DNA of 64,000 nucleotides from Streptomyces neyagawaensis (GTDB taxonomy: Bacteria; Actinomycetota; Actinomycetes; Streptomycetales; Streptomycetaceae): the NCBI RefSeq assembly GCF_023516595.1, contig NZ_JAMGBG010000069.1, positions 1-64,000 of the forward strand, read 5' to 3'. Numbering within the stretch: the first letter of the stretch is position 1; each line of letters begins with the position of its first letter. A model generated the notes under the pieces. The model ran no database searches and was not told where the DNA came from. It saw only the letters and a list, made by a program, of their open reading frames with translations. Of the stretch, positions 50,100-58,568 are shown in pieces. The position numbers and the translations under genes were made by a program.

Positions 50100-50627
50100 C
50101 TACTCGGCGGAGTCGGCGGAGTCGGCGGAATCGGCGGCCCGTTCCGTGCGGCTCGCCAGGCGTTCGTAGCGCTGGCGGGCGGCCTGCGGGGTCTGGAGGC
50201 CCAGCCCGAACGCGATCTCCGGCCAGGTCATGCCCCGGCCCCGGGCCATCTCCAACAGTCCGACCTCCAACTCGTCCATCTCCGCGCGGGCCAGCGGAAC
50301 GAGGCTCAGCGCCGCGGTGATGTCCGCCCGGTCGACCTCCGGTTCCCCGTCCTCCAGCAGCGCGGCGCCACTGAGCAGGAACGACACCAGCCGCACGGCC
50401 TCGTGCGGGCCCAGCACATGCGGGTGCACCTGCCGACGGCGCTGCCCGTCCGTGGCCGCGTGCCGCTCGGCGATACGGAACAACGAGCTGTACGTCCGCT
50501 GCGCCCGCGCCTCGTCCGCACTTGGAGGCGTGAACGGGTCGGAGGGGGCTGAAGGGTTCTTGGAGGGGTCGGAGGGACTGGAGGGGTCCTGGGGCGGCGT
50601 CGACACATCCGAGGGCTGTGAAGTCAT
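50100..50627 (-). CDS. HTH DNA-binding protein with Ser/Pro-rich N-terminus
   Basis: The 175-residue protein has a disordered N-terminus (STPPQDPSSPSDPSKNPSAPSDP), a helical middle (ARAQRTYSSLFRIAERHA, then HEAVRLVSFLLSGAALLE) and a C-terminal helix-turn-helix reading MARGRGMTWPEIAFGLGLQTPQAARQRYERL. The end, ADSADSADSAE, is a short repeat. Regulatory target unknown. ATG 50627 is chosen, but an in-frame ATG at 50651 is possible; neither has a clear ribosome-binding site. It ends 28 bp from the convergent GbsR/MarR gene. Confidence 0.7.
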   Translation of the reverse strand: MTSQPSDVSTPPQDPSSPSDPSKNPSAPSDPFTPPSADEARAQRTYSSLFRIAERHAATDGQRRRQVHPHVLGPHEAVRLVSFLLSGAALLEDGEPEVDRADITAALSLVPLARAEMDELEVGLLEMARGRGMTWPEIAFGLGLQTPQAARQRYERLASRTERAADSADSADSAE

Positions 50628-50765
50628 GCAACCAGCGTCGGATGCAAACATTTCGTTGTCAACGCTTTATTGTCGACCCTTCCCGGGAGGGCGGGGGCGC
50701 CGGTCCGAGGCCGCCCCCGTTGCTAATCTCCGCGTCAACGACGGTGGTGATGGCGGGGGGCGATC

Positions 50766-51194
50766 ATGGGATCGGACACGGAACCGGGCCCGACGAGTCC
50801 GTCGCCTCCTTCGACTCCGTCGGCTCCTTCCAGTTCCTGGTCGATAGGGGTGGCCCCGGGCGTCCTCTTCGGAGGGCTGGCCGCGGTGGTGTCGGTCGTC
50901 GCCATCGGGAGGGCATGGGCCGCATGCGACGTCGGCGGCGGCGGGAACGGCATCACGCTGCTCCTCCTCGCCCCGGTCATCTGGGTCGCCGCAGCGATCC
51001 CCTGGCTCGTTCTGCACGGCACGCTCGGGCGCCGCGGACGCCGTCATCGAGGGGCGGCGCTGGCCGTGGGGCTGGTGTTCACGCTGTGGTTCACGTGGTT
51101 CGTCGTGGCCTGGCTGGGCATCCCGGACTCGTACCCCGCGCCCCTCTGCCCGGGCAACGTCCCCCCGTGGTGGCCGGACTTCCTCCCCACCTGA
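50766..51194 (+). CDS. Hypothetical three-TM membrane protein
   Basis: The 142-residue product has a Ser/Pro-rich N-terminus and three hydrophobic helices: VAPGVLFGGLAAVVSVVAIG, ITLLLLAPVIWVAAAIPWLVL and ALAVGLVFTLWFTWFVVAWLG. The C-terminus is Trp/Pro-rich (NVPPWWPDFLPT). GGGGGGCG lies 4 nt before the ATG. No family recognised. It precedes the sigma-factor gene on the same strand by 125 bp but has no obvious link to it. Confidence 0.65.
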   Translation: MGSDTEPGPTSPSPPSTPSAPSSSWSIGVAPGVLFGGLAAVVSVVAIGRAWAACDVGGGGNGITLLLLAPVIWVAAAIPWLVLHGTLGRRGRRHRGAALAVGLVFTLWFTWFVVAWLGIPDSYPAPLCPGNVPPWWPDFLPT

Positions 51195-51319
51195 CCCTGC
51201 GCGGCGGCGTGGCCGAAACACCCTGCCCGGCGCCAAGTGGACGTACCCGGCCGCTCCGCGCCGCCGCCGTAGGATCCGGCGAGGGCGTGGTGGTGATCGA
51301 CTCCGGAGGCATCGGCGGC

Positions 51320-52306
51320 ATGGACGAGCGACGGTCACGGCCCGGAGGAGCACCGGACGGGGAGGGGCAGCCCGGGGCAGTCGCCCCCGCCCCCACCGCC
51401 CCCACCGCCCCCGGCGGTTCGCTGGACGAGGCGGCCGAGGTGTTCCAGCGGCTGCGCTCGCGGCTGTTCGGGATCGCGTACCGGGTGCTGGGGAGCGTGT
51501 CCGAGGCCGAGGACGTCGTGCAGGAGGCGTGGGTGCGATGGCAGGGAGCCGACCGCGCGGCCGTGCTGGACCCCGGCGCGTTCCTGGCCAAGGCGACGAC
51601 GCGGCTCGCGATCAACGTGGCGCAGTCGGCGCGGGTCCGCCGCGAGGCGTACGTCGGGCCCTGGCTGCCGGAGCCCGTGGACACCAGCGTGGATCCACAG
51701 GTCGGCGCGGAGCGCGGCGAGGCGGTGGAACTGGCCGTGCTGCTCGTCCTGCAGAAGCTCAACCCGGTGGAGCGGGCGGCCTACGTCCTGCGGGAGGCCT
51801 TCGACTACCCGTACGACGACATCGCCGGCATGCTCCAGGTGACCCAGGCCAACACCCGGCAGATCGTCAGCCGGGCCCGCAAACGGCTGTCCGCCGAGCG
51901 CCGCGACCCCGTCGACACGGCGGAACACCGGCGGTTGCTCGAAGCGTTCGTCGCGGCGGCACGTGACGGTGATGTCGCCGCGCTCGAAGGGGTGCTCTCC
52001 GCGGACGTCGTCGCCTACGCCGACGGCAACGGCATGCGCGGTGTGGCCCGTCTGGAGGTCACGGGCGTCGGGCGGGTGGCCAGGATCAGCGCCTTCGCCA
52101 GGAAGTTCTTCCCGGGCGCCGAGTACGACGTGGTCGAGGCCAACGGCCGGCCCAGCCTGCGGCTCGTCAAGGACGGCGCCACCGTGGCCCTGGTGAGCGC
52201 CACGGTGGGCCCGGACGGCATCGACGGGCTCTACTGGATCCTGACCCCGGCCAAGCTACGGGCGTACGAGCGCTCGGCCCACCGGGTCACGGGCAGCCGA
52301 CCGTAG
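51320..52306 (+). CDS. ECF41-type (SigJ-like) RNA polymerase sigma factor
   Basis: The 328-residue protein has sigma-70 region 2 (FQRLRSRLFGIAYRVLGSVSEAEDVVQEAWVRW), the linker motif WLPEP that marks ECF41, and region 4 (LNPVERAAYVLREAFDYPYDDIAGMLQVTQANTRQIVSRARKRL). A SnoaL-like C-terminal domain follows (ADGNGMRGVARLEV in place of the usual D-G-G-G-K block). In this family the C-terminal domain modulates activity and replaces an anti-sigma factor. ATG 51320 has GGAGG 11 nt upstream; three in-frame GTG codons at 51287, 51290 and 51293 are alternatives, with TAGGAT at 51270. The convergent oxidoreductase gene is the expected target. Confidence 0.9.
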   Translation: MDERRSRPGGAPDGEGQPGAVAPAPTAPTAPGGSLDEAAEVFQRLRSRLFGIAYRVLGSVSEAEDVVQEAWVRWQGADRAAVLDPGAFLAKATTRLAINVAQSARVRREAYVGPWLPEPVDTSVDPQVGAERGEAVELAVLLVLQKLNPVERAAYVLREAFDYPYDDIAGMLQVTQANTRQIVSRARKRLSAERRDPVDTAEHRRLLEAFVAAARDGDVAALEGVLSADVVAYADGNGMRGVARLEVTGVGRVARISAFARKFFPGAEYDVVEANGRPSLRLVKDGATVALVSATVGPDGIDGLYWILTPAKLRAYERSAHRVTGSRP

Positions 52307-52348
52307 CGGAACGGCCCGCCCGTGACCTGGGTGCCCCTGGTCAGCGCT

Positions 52349-52470
52349 GCTTGAGCCAGTGCCTGGCCCGTGCCGCTTGAGCCAGTGCTCGGTCACAGTG
52401 CTGCTTGCGCCAGTGCTTGGGCACAGTGCTCCTGAGCCAGTGCTTGGTCAGCTCTGCTTCAGCCAGTCCT
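52349..52470. repeat. 27-bp tandem repeat copied from the 3' end of the oxidoreductase gene
   Basis: GCCAGT recurs at 52355, 52381, 52409, 52436 and 52462, that is every 26-28 bp. The last copy is the real 3' coding end of the minus-strand gene (DWLKQS). The others lie beyond its stop codon and are degenerate copies of CACTGGCTCAAGCAGC. Confidence 0.8.
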
Positions 52471-53185
52471 CGTAGTGGGTGCTCGCCAGGTGCGCGGTGT
52501 CGTCGCCCGTGAGGACGTCCGGCATGCTCGCGAAGAGGCCGGCGGTCTCGTCGGTGACGACCGTACGGCCGTCCGGCTTCGCCGCCAGCGTGATCTCGGC
52601 GAGCCGGGCGAGCGGCAGGATCTCGGGACCCGCGATGTCACGGACCCCGTTCGACGGTGCGCCGAGCGCCGCCTCGGCGACGGACGCCGCGACCTCGGCG
52701 GACGCGATCGGCCGCAGCCGCGTGGACGACAGCCGCACCTCCGTGCCCTGGGTGGACATGTCCATCACCGGGGCGATGAACTCGAAGAACTGGGTGGCCC
52801 GCACGACGCTGTACGGCACCCCGCCGTCACGCACGGCGTTCTCCTGGGCGACCTTGGCCAGGTAGTAGCCGTAGTCGGGCACCTGGTCGACGCCGACGAT
52901 GGAGAGGACGACGTGGTGGCCGACGCCGGCCTCCTTCTCGGCCGCTACGAGGTTGCGCCCTGCGCGCGTGAAGAAGTCCAGCGCGGCCTCCGCCTCGAAC
53001 GAGGGGGAGTTCGACACGTCCACGACCACGTCCGCGCCCTTGACCGCCTCCGCGAGGCCCTCCCCGGTGAGAGTGTCGACGCCCGTGGAAGGAGCGGCGA
53101 CCACGGCCTCGTGACCCTTGTCGCGCACGAGCGCGACCACCTGCGAGCCGATGAGCCCCGTACCACCGACGACCACGATCTTCAT
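52448..53185 (-). CDS. NAD(P)-binding SDR/NmrA-type oxidoreductase, ECF41 partner
   Basis: The 245-residue protein begins IVVVGGTGLIGSQVVALVRDKGH, the G-x-x-G-x-x-G dinucleotide motif of atypical short-chain dehydrogenases, and continues ADVVVDVSNSPSFEAEAALDFF, HHVVLSIVGVDQVPDYGYYLAK and YSVVRATQFFEFI. It is of the NmrA/epimerase type. ECF41 sigma genes typically sit beside a carboxymuconolactone decarboxylase, oxidoreductase or epimerase gene, and this gene fits that role. An ECF41-like promoter lies 93 bp upstream. GGAG is 7 nt before the ATG. Confidence 0.9.
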   Translation of the reverse strand: MKIVVVGGTGLIGSQVVALVRDKGHEAVVAAPSTGVDTLTGEGLAEAVKGADVVVDVSNSPSFEAEAALDFFTRAGRNLVAAEKEAGVGHHVVLSIVGVDQVPDYGYYLAKVAQENAVRDGGVPYSVVRATQFFEFIAPVMDMSTQGTEVRLSSTRLRPIASAEVAASVAEAALGAPSNGVRDIAGPEILPLARLAEITLAAKPDGRTVVTDETAGLFASMPDVLTGDDTAHLASTHYEDWLKQS

Positions 53186-53277
53186 CGCTGTCTCCGTTCC
53201 CTGACACGCTTCCCGACGGATACGGCGCCTTCCGCCGCACCCGGTGCGCCGCCCGGTCCGGAGGCGCACACGAGAAG

Positions 53278-53304
53278 GACCAGTCAACGCACGGGTCTGT
53301 GACA
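53278..53304 (-). promoter_or_regulatory. ECF41-type promoter of the oxidoreductase gene
   Basis: On the minus strand TGTCACA (53304-53298) is followed after 16 nt by GGTC (53281-53278). The reported ECF41 consensus is TGTCACA-N16-CGTC, so only one base differs. It implies a leader of roughly 85 nt to ATG 53185. Confidence 0.75.
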
Positions 53305-53374
53305 GCCGGTCCGTGATCGCTTGTGAGGACCGCCCGAGACAGCGCGCATCGCGCGGAGCGCCCCGAGACCACGT

Positions 53375-54049
<675 letters not shown>

Positions 54050-54291
54050 GCCGGCCCCCTTCGGACACCCCCGTCTGCCCGCAGTGTCACCGGGGTCGGG
54101 GCCTCGCGACCTTGCTTCCGGCCACTTCAGAGGAACACTTGAGCTTTTCCGGGAGACGTCAACTTCCGAAATATGCAGGGCCCCTGATCGGGTGATAGGT
54201 CGCATACCTGCACAAAGGCTGGGAAGGTCACCGCGTCGGCTCCGGCCGACCGCGTCCGACCACCTCAACGCCAGCCACGGGGAATCACCGC

Positions 54292-54732
54292 ATGAGCCGT
54301 CCCACGCGCCGTCCCGCCCGCCGCCTCGCCGGCGGTCCCTCCCTCCGCCTCAGCAGCCGTCTCGCCGTCCCGGCCACCGCCCTCGCCGTGCTCCTCGGGT
54401 CCGCGGCCCCCGCCGTCCCGGCCGCGCCCGCCGCGCCCGCCGCCGTCCCGCCCGGCCATGTGTACTTCTGGGCCGAGCGCGGCCAGATGGGTCCCGGCGG
54501 CGCCTGGGACTACGCGCCTCCCGGCTACCGCGAGGCCGAGCCCCGCGTGAAGCGGCACGCCTACTCCTTCGACTCCCATGCCTCGGCCAGCGTCTACGCC
54601 ATCCACTTCCGCGCCGGTGGCGGCTGCCTGTACCGCGAGATCCGCCCCGACGACTACGACGACGACTGGAGCGACTGGGCGACCAAGTTCGACGGAGTCA
54701 GCGACACGAAGATGGGGTGCGAGGCGGGTTGA
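54292..54732 (+). CDS. Secreted small protein, hypothetical
   Basis: The 146-residue product has an Arg-rich n-region, a hydrophobic core (VPATALAVLLGSAAPAVPA) and Ala-rich cleavage region, so it is exported, possibly by Tat given RRPARR. The mature domain (about 95 residues) has VYFWAERGQMGPGGAWDYAPPGYREAEPRV, SFDSHASASVYAIHF and two Cys. The arrangement loosely resembles the beta-gamma-crystallin/I36 inhibitor fold. Its stop overlaps the TTG start of the next gene (TTGA), so the two are coupled. Confidence 0.65.
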   Translation: MSRPTRRPARRLAGGPSLRLSSRLAVPATALAVLLGSAAPAVPAAPAAPAAVPPGHVYFWAERGQMGPGGAWDYAPPGYREAEPRVKRHAYSFDSHASASVYAIHFRAGGGCLYREIRPDDYDDDWSDWATKFDGVSDTKMGCEAG

Positions 54733-55364
54733 CCACGCCCCCGAGCCCGCCGTCGCCCACACCCACACCTACGCCCACCACGCTCCCGCTCCCGTTCCCG
54801 TCCTTGCCTTCGACCGGGCCCGCCCGTCGCGGCTGGCCGGTCGCCATCGGGCTGCTGGGGTGGGGGCTGGTCCTCCTCGGCGGGGCGGCCCTCACCGGCT
54901 GTACGGCCGCTCCGGCGCCGCCCCGGCTGTCGCCCGACGACGTCATCAAGGCGGCGACCCAGCGGCTCACCGACGACTGTCTCGTCCGGCAGGGGCTCAC
55001 ACCCCCGCGGCCGGGGCAGAGTCCGCCGCCGGACGCCGAGCGGGAGCGGGTCGCCGAGGCGATGTTCGGCGCGGGCCGCACCGAGCTGTCGCTGCGGCTG
55101 CCCACCGGGTACGTCGTCCGCGCCCACACCGACGGCTGTCTCGCCGCCGCCCAGCGACGGCTCTACGGCGACCAGCGCCGCTGGTTCCGTACGTCGACGA
55201 TCGTCAACAACCTCAAGCCCGAGGCCACCCACAGCGACCGCACACTCGCCGAGGTCCGCGCCGACCGCAGCGCCGAACTCGCCGACTGGCGGCGGCTGCG
55301 GACCCGCGCCCTCACCGAGGCCGAAGCCCTGCTCCAGCGCCATAACGACCACGCGTCGTCCTGA
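54729..55364 (+). CDS. Putative lipoprotein, hypothetical
   Basis: The 211-residue product begins with a Pro/Thr-rich stretch and then a hydrophobic helix ending in a lipobox L-T-G-C (about Cys58), so a long-n-region lipoprotein or an anchored protein is likely. The rest is helical and charged (LSPDDVIKAATQRLTDDCLVRQGL, TDGCLAAAQRRLYGDQRRWF, LADWRRLRTRALTEAEALLQRH) with two Cys that may pair. The TTG start lies in a TTGA overlap with the upstream gene, and GAGGCGGG serves as ribosome-binding site. Family not recognised. Confidence 0.6.
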   Translation: MTTPPSPPSPTPTPTPTTLPLPFPSLPSTGPARRGWPVAIGLLGWGLVLLGGAALTGCTAAPAPPRLSPDDVIKAATQRLTDDCLVRQGLTPPRPGQSPPPDAERERVAEAMFGAGRTELSLRLPTGYVVRAHTDGCLAAAQRRLYGDQRRWFRTSTIVNNLKPEATHSDRTLAEVRADRSAELADWRRLRTRALTEAEALLQRHNDHASS

Positions 55365-55417
55365 CCCGGCGCGCCACCGAGAAGAACCGACCCCCCACCG
55401 AAGGGACCCGTACCACC

Positions 55418-55849
55418 GTGACCCGTTCGACCGTGACCCGTTCGACCGTGACCCGTTCGACCGTGACCCGTTCGACCTTGAAGCGCTGTACCGCGCTGCT
55501 CTCCGCCGCGCTGCTGTCCGCCGGAGTCGTCCTCACCGCCTCGGGGTCCGCGCAGGCGGCGGCCTGCGGCAGCGGCAACTTCTGCGTATGGACCGACGCC
55601 AACTTCTCCGGCATGAAGATCGAGTGGCCGGGCGACGACCACTGGTGGGAGAGCAACATCGCCGACGAGGACTCCTCCTGGGCCAACCACGGCATCTCCG
55701 GCGCCGGCATCAAGGACCACGTCAAGGTCTACTCCAGCGGCAACCTCGGCGGCCACATGACCATCTGCCTCACCCCCGGCCAGGAGGTCGGCTACAACGG
55801 CGCCGCCAACGACGACGGCGACTCCCACACGTGGGCCGCCGGCTGCTGA
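55418..55849 (+). CDS. Secreted peptidase inhibitor I36-type / beta-gamma-crystallin-like protein
   Basis: The 143-residue protein has a signal peptide (CTALLSAALLSAGVVLTASGSAQA, about 24-47) and a mature domain of about 95 residues with ACGSGNFCVWTDANFSGMKIEWPGDD, four Cys in total and a C-terminal HTWAAGC. This matches the I36 metalloproteinase-inhibitor family of Streptomyces. The N-terminus is four in-frame copies of a 15-bp unit (TRSTV), each carrying its own GTG codon. The first GTG has GAAGGG upstream and is taken as start, but any of the four could be used. Confidence 0.8.
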   Translation: MTRSTVTRSTVTRSTVTRSTLKRCTALLSAALLSAGVVLTASGSAQAAACGSGNFCVWTDANFSGMKIEWPGDDHWWESNIADEDSSWANHGISGAGIKDHVKVYSSGNLGGHMTICLTPGQEVGYNGAANDDGDSHTWAAGC

Positions 55850-55980
55850 CACCACCGACCGGACGGGCACCGCGCGCCGGCGACCGGCCGCGGACCACAT
55901 GACCGAGGGCGCCCGACCACCGCCGGGCGCCCTCCCCGCAAGCCGCCCTCCCCCCAAGCCGCGCTCCCCGCAAGCCGCGC

Positions 55981-56964
55981 TCACCCCGGCAACGTCAGCC
56001 CCCACGCCCCTTCCCGCACCGTCCACGTCCGGGTCCGTACCGGTCCGGCCACCACCAGGGAGTCCGCCCGGTAGCGGAAGTCCGCGCCGGACACCGTCAC
56101 CCGCTGCCCCACCGCCCGCAGCGGCGCGGCCTCGGCGCCCACGGACACCGGCCTGACCTCGACGTCCGCGCCGCCGTCCGTGCCGGGGGCGATCGACACC
56201 CCCTGCACCGGCTGGTCGAGGTCGACGAGCGTCACCCCGTCCACCTCCACCCGCAGCCGGGAGGGTCCGACAGCGGCCGGGGAGGCGACCCGTATCCGGG
56301 CGGGCCGCGCGACCCGCGCGATGCGGGGCGGGCGCGCGGACAACGTCCGCACCAGGGACTGCGGCCAGTGCCGCAACCACGACTGATACCCGGAGGAGCC
56401 ACCCCCCGCCCCCACACCGGCCCGCGCGCCGAAGCCGGCCCCGGTTCCCGCCCTGTCGCCCTCGCCGTCGCCCTCGGCTTCGGCCTCCGTCTCCGCGTCC
56501 GCGTCGGCCTCCGCGTCGAGGGCGGTCGCCCCCACGGGCGCCGGTATCCGCAGGGCGCCGAGCACCACCCCGTCGCTGTCGTCGACGAGCAGATCCAGCC
56601 GTCGTTCGACTCCGTCGAGGGCGGCCCGCGCGGCGGCCACGGCACCGATCGGCACGCCGAGCGACCGGGCCAGGCCCAGTGACGGCCCCACCGGAACCAT
56701 GGCCAACGCGCACGCCGTCAGCTCCCGCTGCCGGTGCAGAAGGGCCACCGCGCGCAGCAGCGCACGGTCGTCCCCGACCACCACCGGCCGCCGGGAGCCC
56801 CGCCGCGCCAGCGCCCGAGCGAATTCCTCTGGCCCTTCCGGAAGGCACACTTTCGTACTCGCCGCACCCGCGCTGAGCACGTCTTTCGCGATCCTTACCG
56901 CCTCACCGTCCGTGTGACGGGCGAGGGGGTCGATGACCACGAGGAGCTGGTCGCCAGTTGCCAC
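55981..56964 (-). CDS. Diacylglycerol-kinase-like protein with degenerate nucleotide motif
   Basis: The 327-residue protein resembles the DAGK catalytic family: LLVVIDPLARHTDGEAVRIAKDVL (usual N-P-x-S-G altered), VVVGDDRALLRAVALLHRQ where G-G-D-G-T is expected, and MVPVGPSLGLARSLGVPIGAVAAARAALDGV where P-x-G-T-x-N-D-x-A-R is expected. The C-terminal beta domain seems complete. The key Gly-rich motif has lost residues, so it may be inactive or bind another ligand. A Glu/Asp/Ala then Gly-rich tract around 185-220 is repeat-like. GTG 56964 is chosen with AGGA upstream. It is divergent from purA. Confidence 0.7.
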   Translation of the reverse strand: MATGDQLLVVIDPLARHTDGEAVRIAKDVLSAGAASTKVCLPEGPEEFARALARRGSRRPVVVGDDRALLRAVALLHRQRELTACALAMVPVGPSLGLARSLGVPIGAVAAARAALDGVERRLDLLVDDSDGVVLGALRIPAPVGATALDAEADADAETEAEAEGDGEGDRAGTGAGFGARAGVGAGGGSSGYQSWLRHWPQSLVRTLSARPPRIARVARPARIRVASPAAVGPSRLRVEVDGVTLVDLDQPVQGVSIAPGTDGGADVEVRPVSVGAEAAPLRAVGQRVTVSGADFRYRADSLVVAGPVRTRTWTVREGAWGLTLPG

Positions 56965-56989
56965 CTCGGTCCTGCCTCGCTTCCTCGGG

Positions 56990-57034
56990 TAGCATCTTTG
57001 TGCAAGAGCCCCTTGCGCTATTGCGCCAGGGGCT
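56990..57034 (+). promoter_or_regulatory. purA promoter with 5'-end hairpin
   Basis: TAGCAT (56990-56995) is a likely -10 box. The expected transcript starts about 57002 with a hairpin: AGCCCCTTGCGC (57007-57018) pairs with GCGCCAGGGGCT (57023-57034) with one mismatch and a 4-nt loop. The hairpin sits about 130 nt before the purA start and could be a 5'-UTR control element or transcript stabiliser. Confidence 0.45.
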
Positions 57035-57163
57035 TCGTCTATTCCGGGGCATCCGGGTCCACAGTGTGCGACCAACGGCGGTCGCGGTGCACGCGGTGAG
57101 CATTCAAGCCACCGCGTACGCCCCCGACCTTGGACATGCCCCGCCCGGAAGGGGTGTACGCGC

Positions 57164-58447
57164 GTGCCCGCACTTGTGCTGCTCGGTGCTCAGTGGGGTG
57201 ACGAGGGTAAAGGGAAGGCCACCGACCTGCTCGGCGGATCCGTCGACTACGTGGTCCGCTATCAGGGCGGCAACAACGCCGGCCACACGGTCGTCGTCGG
57301 CGACCAGAAGTATGCCCTCCACCTTCTCCCCTCCGGCATCCTCACTCCGGAGTGCACTCCGGTCATCGGCAACGGCGTCGTCGTCGACCCGTCGGTCCTG
57401 CTCTCCGAGCTGAGCGGTCTGAACGAGCGCGGCGTCGACACGTCCAAGCTCCTGATCAGCGGCAACGCTCACATCATCACCCCGTACAACGTGACGGTCG
57501 ACAAGGTCACCGAGCGCTTCCTCGGCAAGCGCAAGATCGGCACGACGGGGCGGGGCATCGGCCCCACCTACGCGGACAAGATCAACCGTGTGGGCATCCG
57601 GGTGCAGGACCTGTACGACGAGTCGATCCTGACGCAGAAGGTCGAGGCGGCCCTCGACGTCAAGAACCAGATCCTGACCAAGCTCTACAACCGGCGCGCC
57701 ATCGCCGTCGAGCAGGTCGTCGAGGAGCTGCTGGGCTACGCCGACAAGCTCGCCCCGTACGTCGCCGACACGGTCCTGGTCCTCAACCAGGCCCTCGACG
57801 ACGACAAGGTGGTCCTCTTCGAGGGCGGCCAGGGCACGCTCCTGGACATCGACCACGGCACGTACCCCTTCGTGACCTCCTCGAACCCGACCGCCGGCGG
57901 TGCCTGCACGGGTGCGGGCGTCGGCCCCACGAAGATCAGCCGCGTCATCGGCATCCTCAAGGCGTACACGACCCGTGTCGGCGCCGGCCCGTTCCCGACG
58001 GAGCTGTTCGACGAGGACGGCGAGGCCCTGCGCCGCATCGGCCACGAGCGGGGCGTCACCACCGGCCGTGACCGCCGCTGCGGCTGGTTCGACGCGGTCA
58101 TCGCCCGGTACGCGACCCGGGTGAACGGTCTGACGGACTTCTTCCTCACCAAGCTCGACGTCCTCACCGGCTGGGAGCAGATCCCGGTCTGCGTGGCCTA
58201 CGAGATCGACGGCAAGCGCGTCGAGGAGCTGCCCTACTCCCAGACCGACTTCCACCACGCCAAGCCGGTCTACGAGACCCTGCCGGGCTGGTCCGAGGAC
58301 ATCACCAAGGCGAAGTCCTTCTCCGACCTGCCGAAGAACGCGCAGAACTACGTCAAGGCGCTGGAGGAGATGTCCGGCGCCCCGATCTCCGCGATCGGTG
58401 TGGGTCCGGGCCGCGACGAGACGATCGAGATCAACTCGTTCATCTAG
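57164..58447 (+). CDS. purA: Adenylosuccinate synthase
   Basis: The 427-residue enzyme has every family mark: VLLGAQWGDEGKGKATDLL at the N-terminus (GTP/IMP site, catalytic Asp), NNAGHTVVV with the catalytic His, GTTGRGIGPTYADK, LFEGGQGTLLDIDHGTYPFVTSSN, GPFPTE and TTGRDRRCGWFD. It joins IMP and aspartate using GTP in AMP synthesis. GTG 57164 has GGAAGGGG upstream. A strong hairpin terminator follows. The leader is about 160 nt and structured. Confidence 0.98.
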   Translation: MPALVLLGAQWGDEGKGKATDLLGGSVDYVVRYQGGNNAGHTVVVGDQKYALHLLPSGILTPECTPVIGNGVVVDPSVLLSELSGLNERGVDTSKLLISGNAHIITPYNVTVDKVTERFLGKRKIGTTGRGIGPTYADKINRVGIRVQDLYDESILTQKVEAALDVKNQILTKLYNRRAIAVEQVVEELLGYADKLAPYVADTVLVLNQALDDDKVVLFEGGQGTLLDIDHGTYPFVTSSNPTAGGACTGAGVGPTKISRVIGILKAYTTRVGAGPFPTELFDEDGEALRRIGHERGVTTGRDRRCGWFDAVIARYATRVNGLTDFFLTKLDVLTGWEQIPVCVAYEIDGKRVEELPYSQTDFHHAKPVYETLPGWSEDITKAKSFSDLPKNAQNYVKALEEMSGAPISAIGVGPGRDETIEINSFI

Positions 58448-58487
58448 CGCACGCACCGGGTCCCTCACGGGCCCACGGCTTGACCGG

Positions 58488-58523
58488 CGGGGCGGCCGAC
58501 TCGACACGAGTCCGGCCGCCCCG
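58488..58523 (+). terminator. Hairpin terminator of purA
   Basis: CGGGGCGGCCG (58488-58498) pairs with CGGCCGCCCCG (58513-58523), with an inner 5-bp ACTCG/CGAGT stem, 40 bp after the stop codon. Confidence 0.85.
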
Positions 58524-58568
58524 TCACCCGTGTCCAGAGCGGTGAGCGGTCACCGGGCGGTCCGGTCC

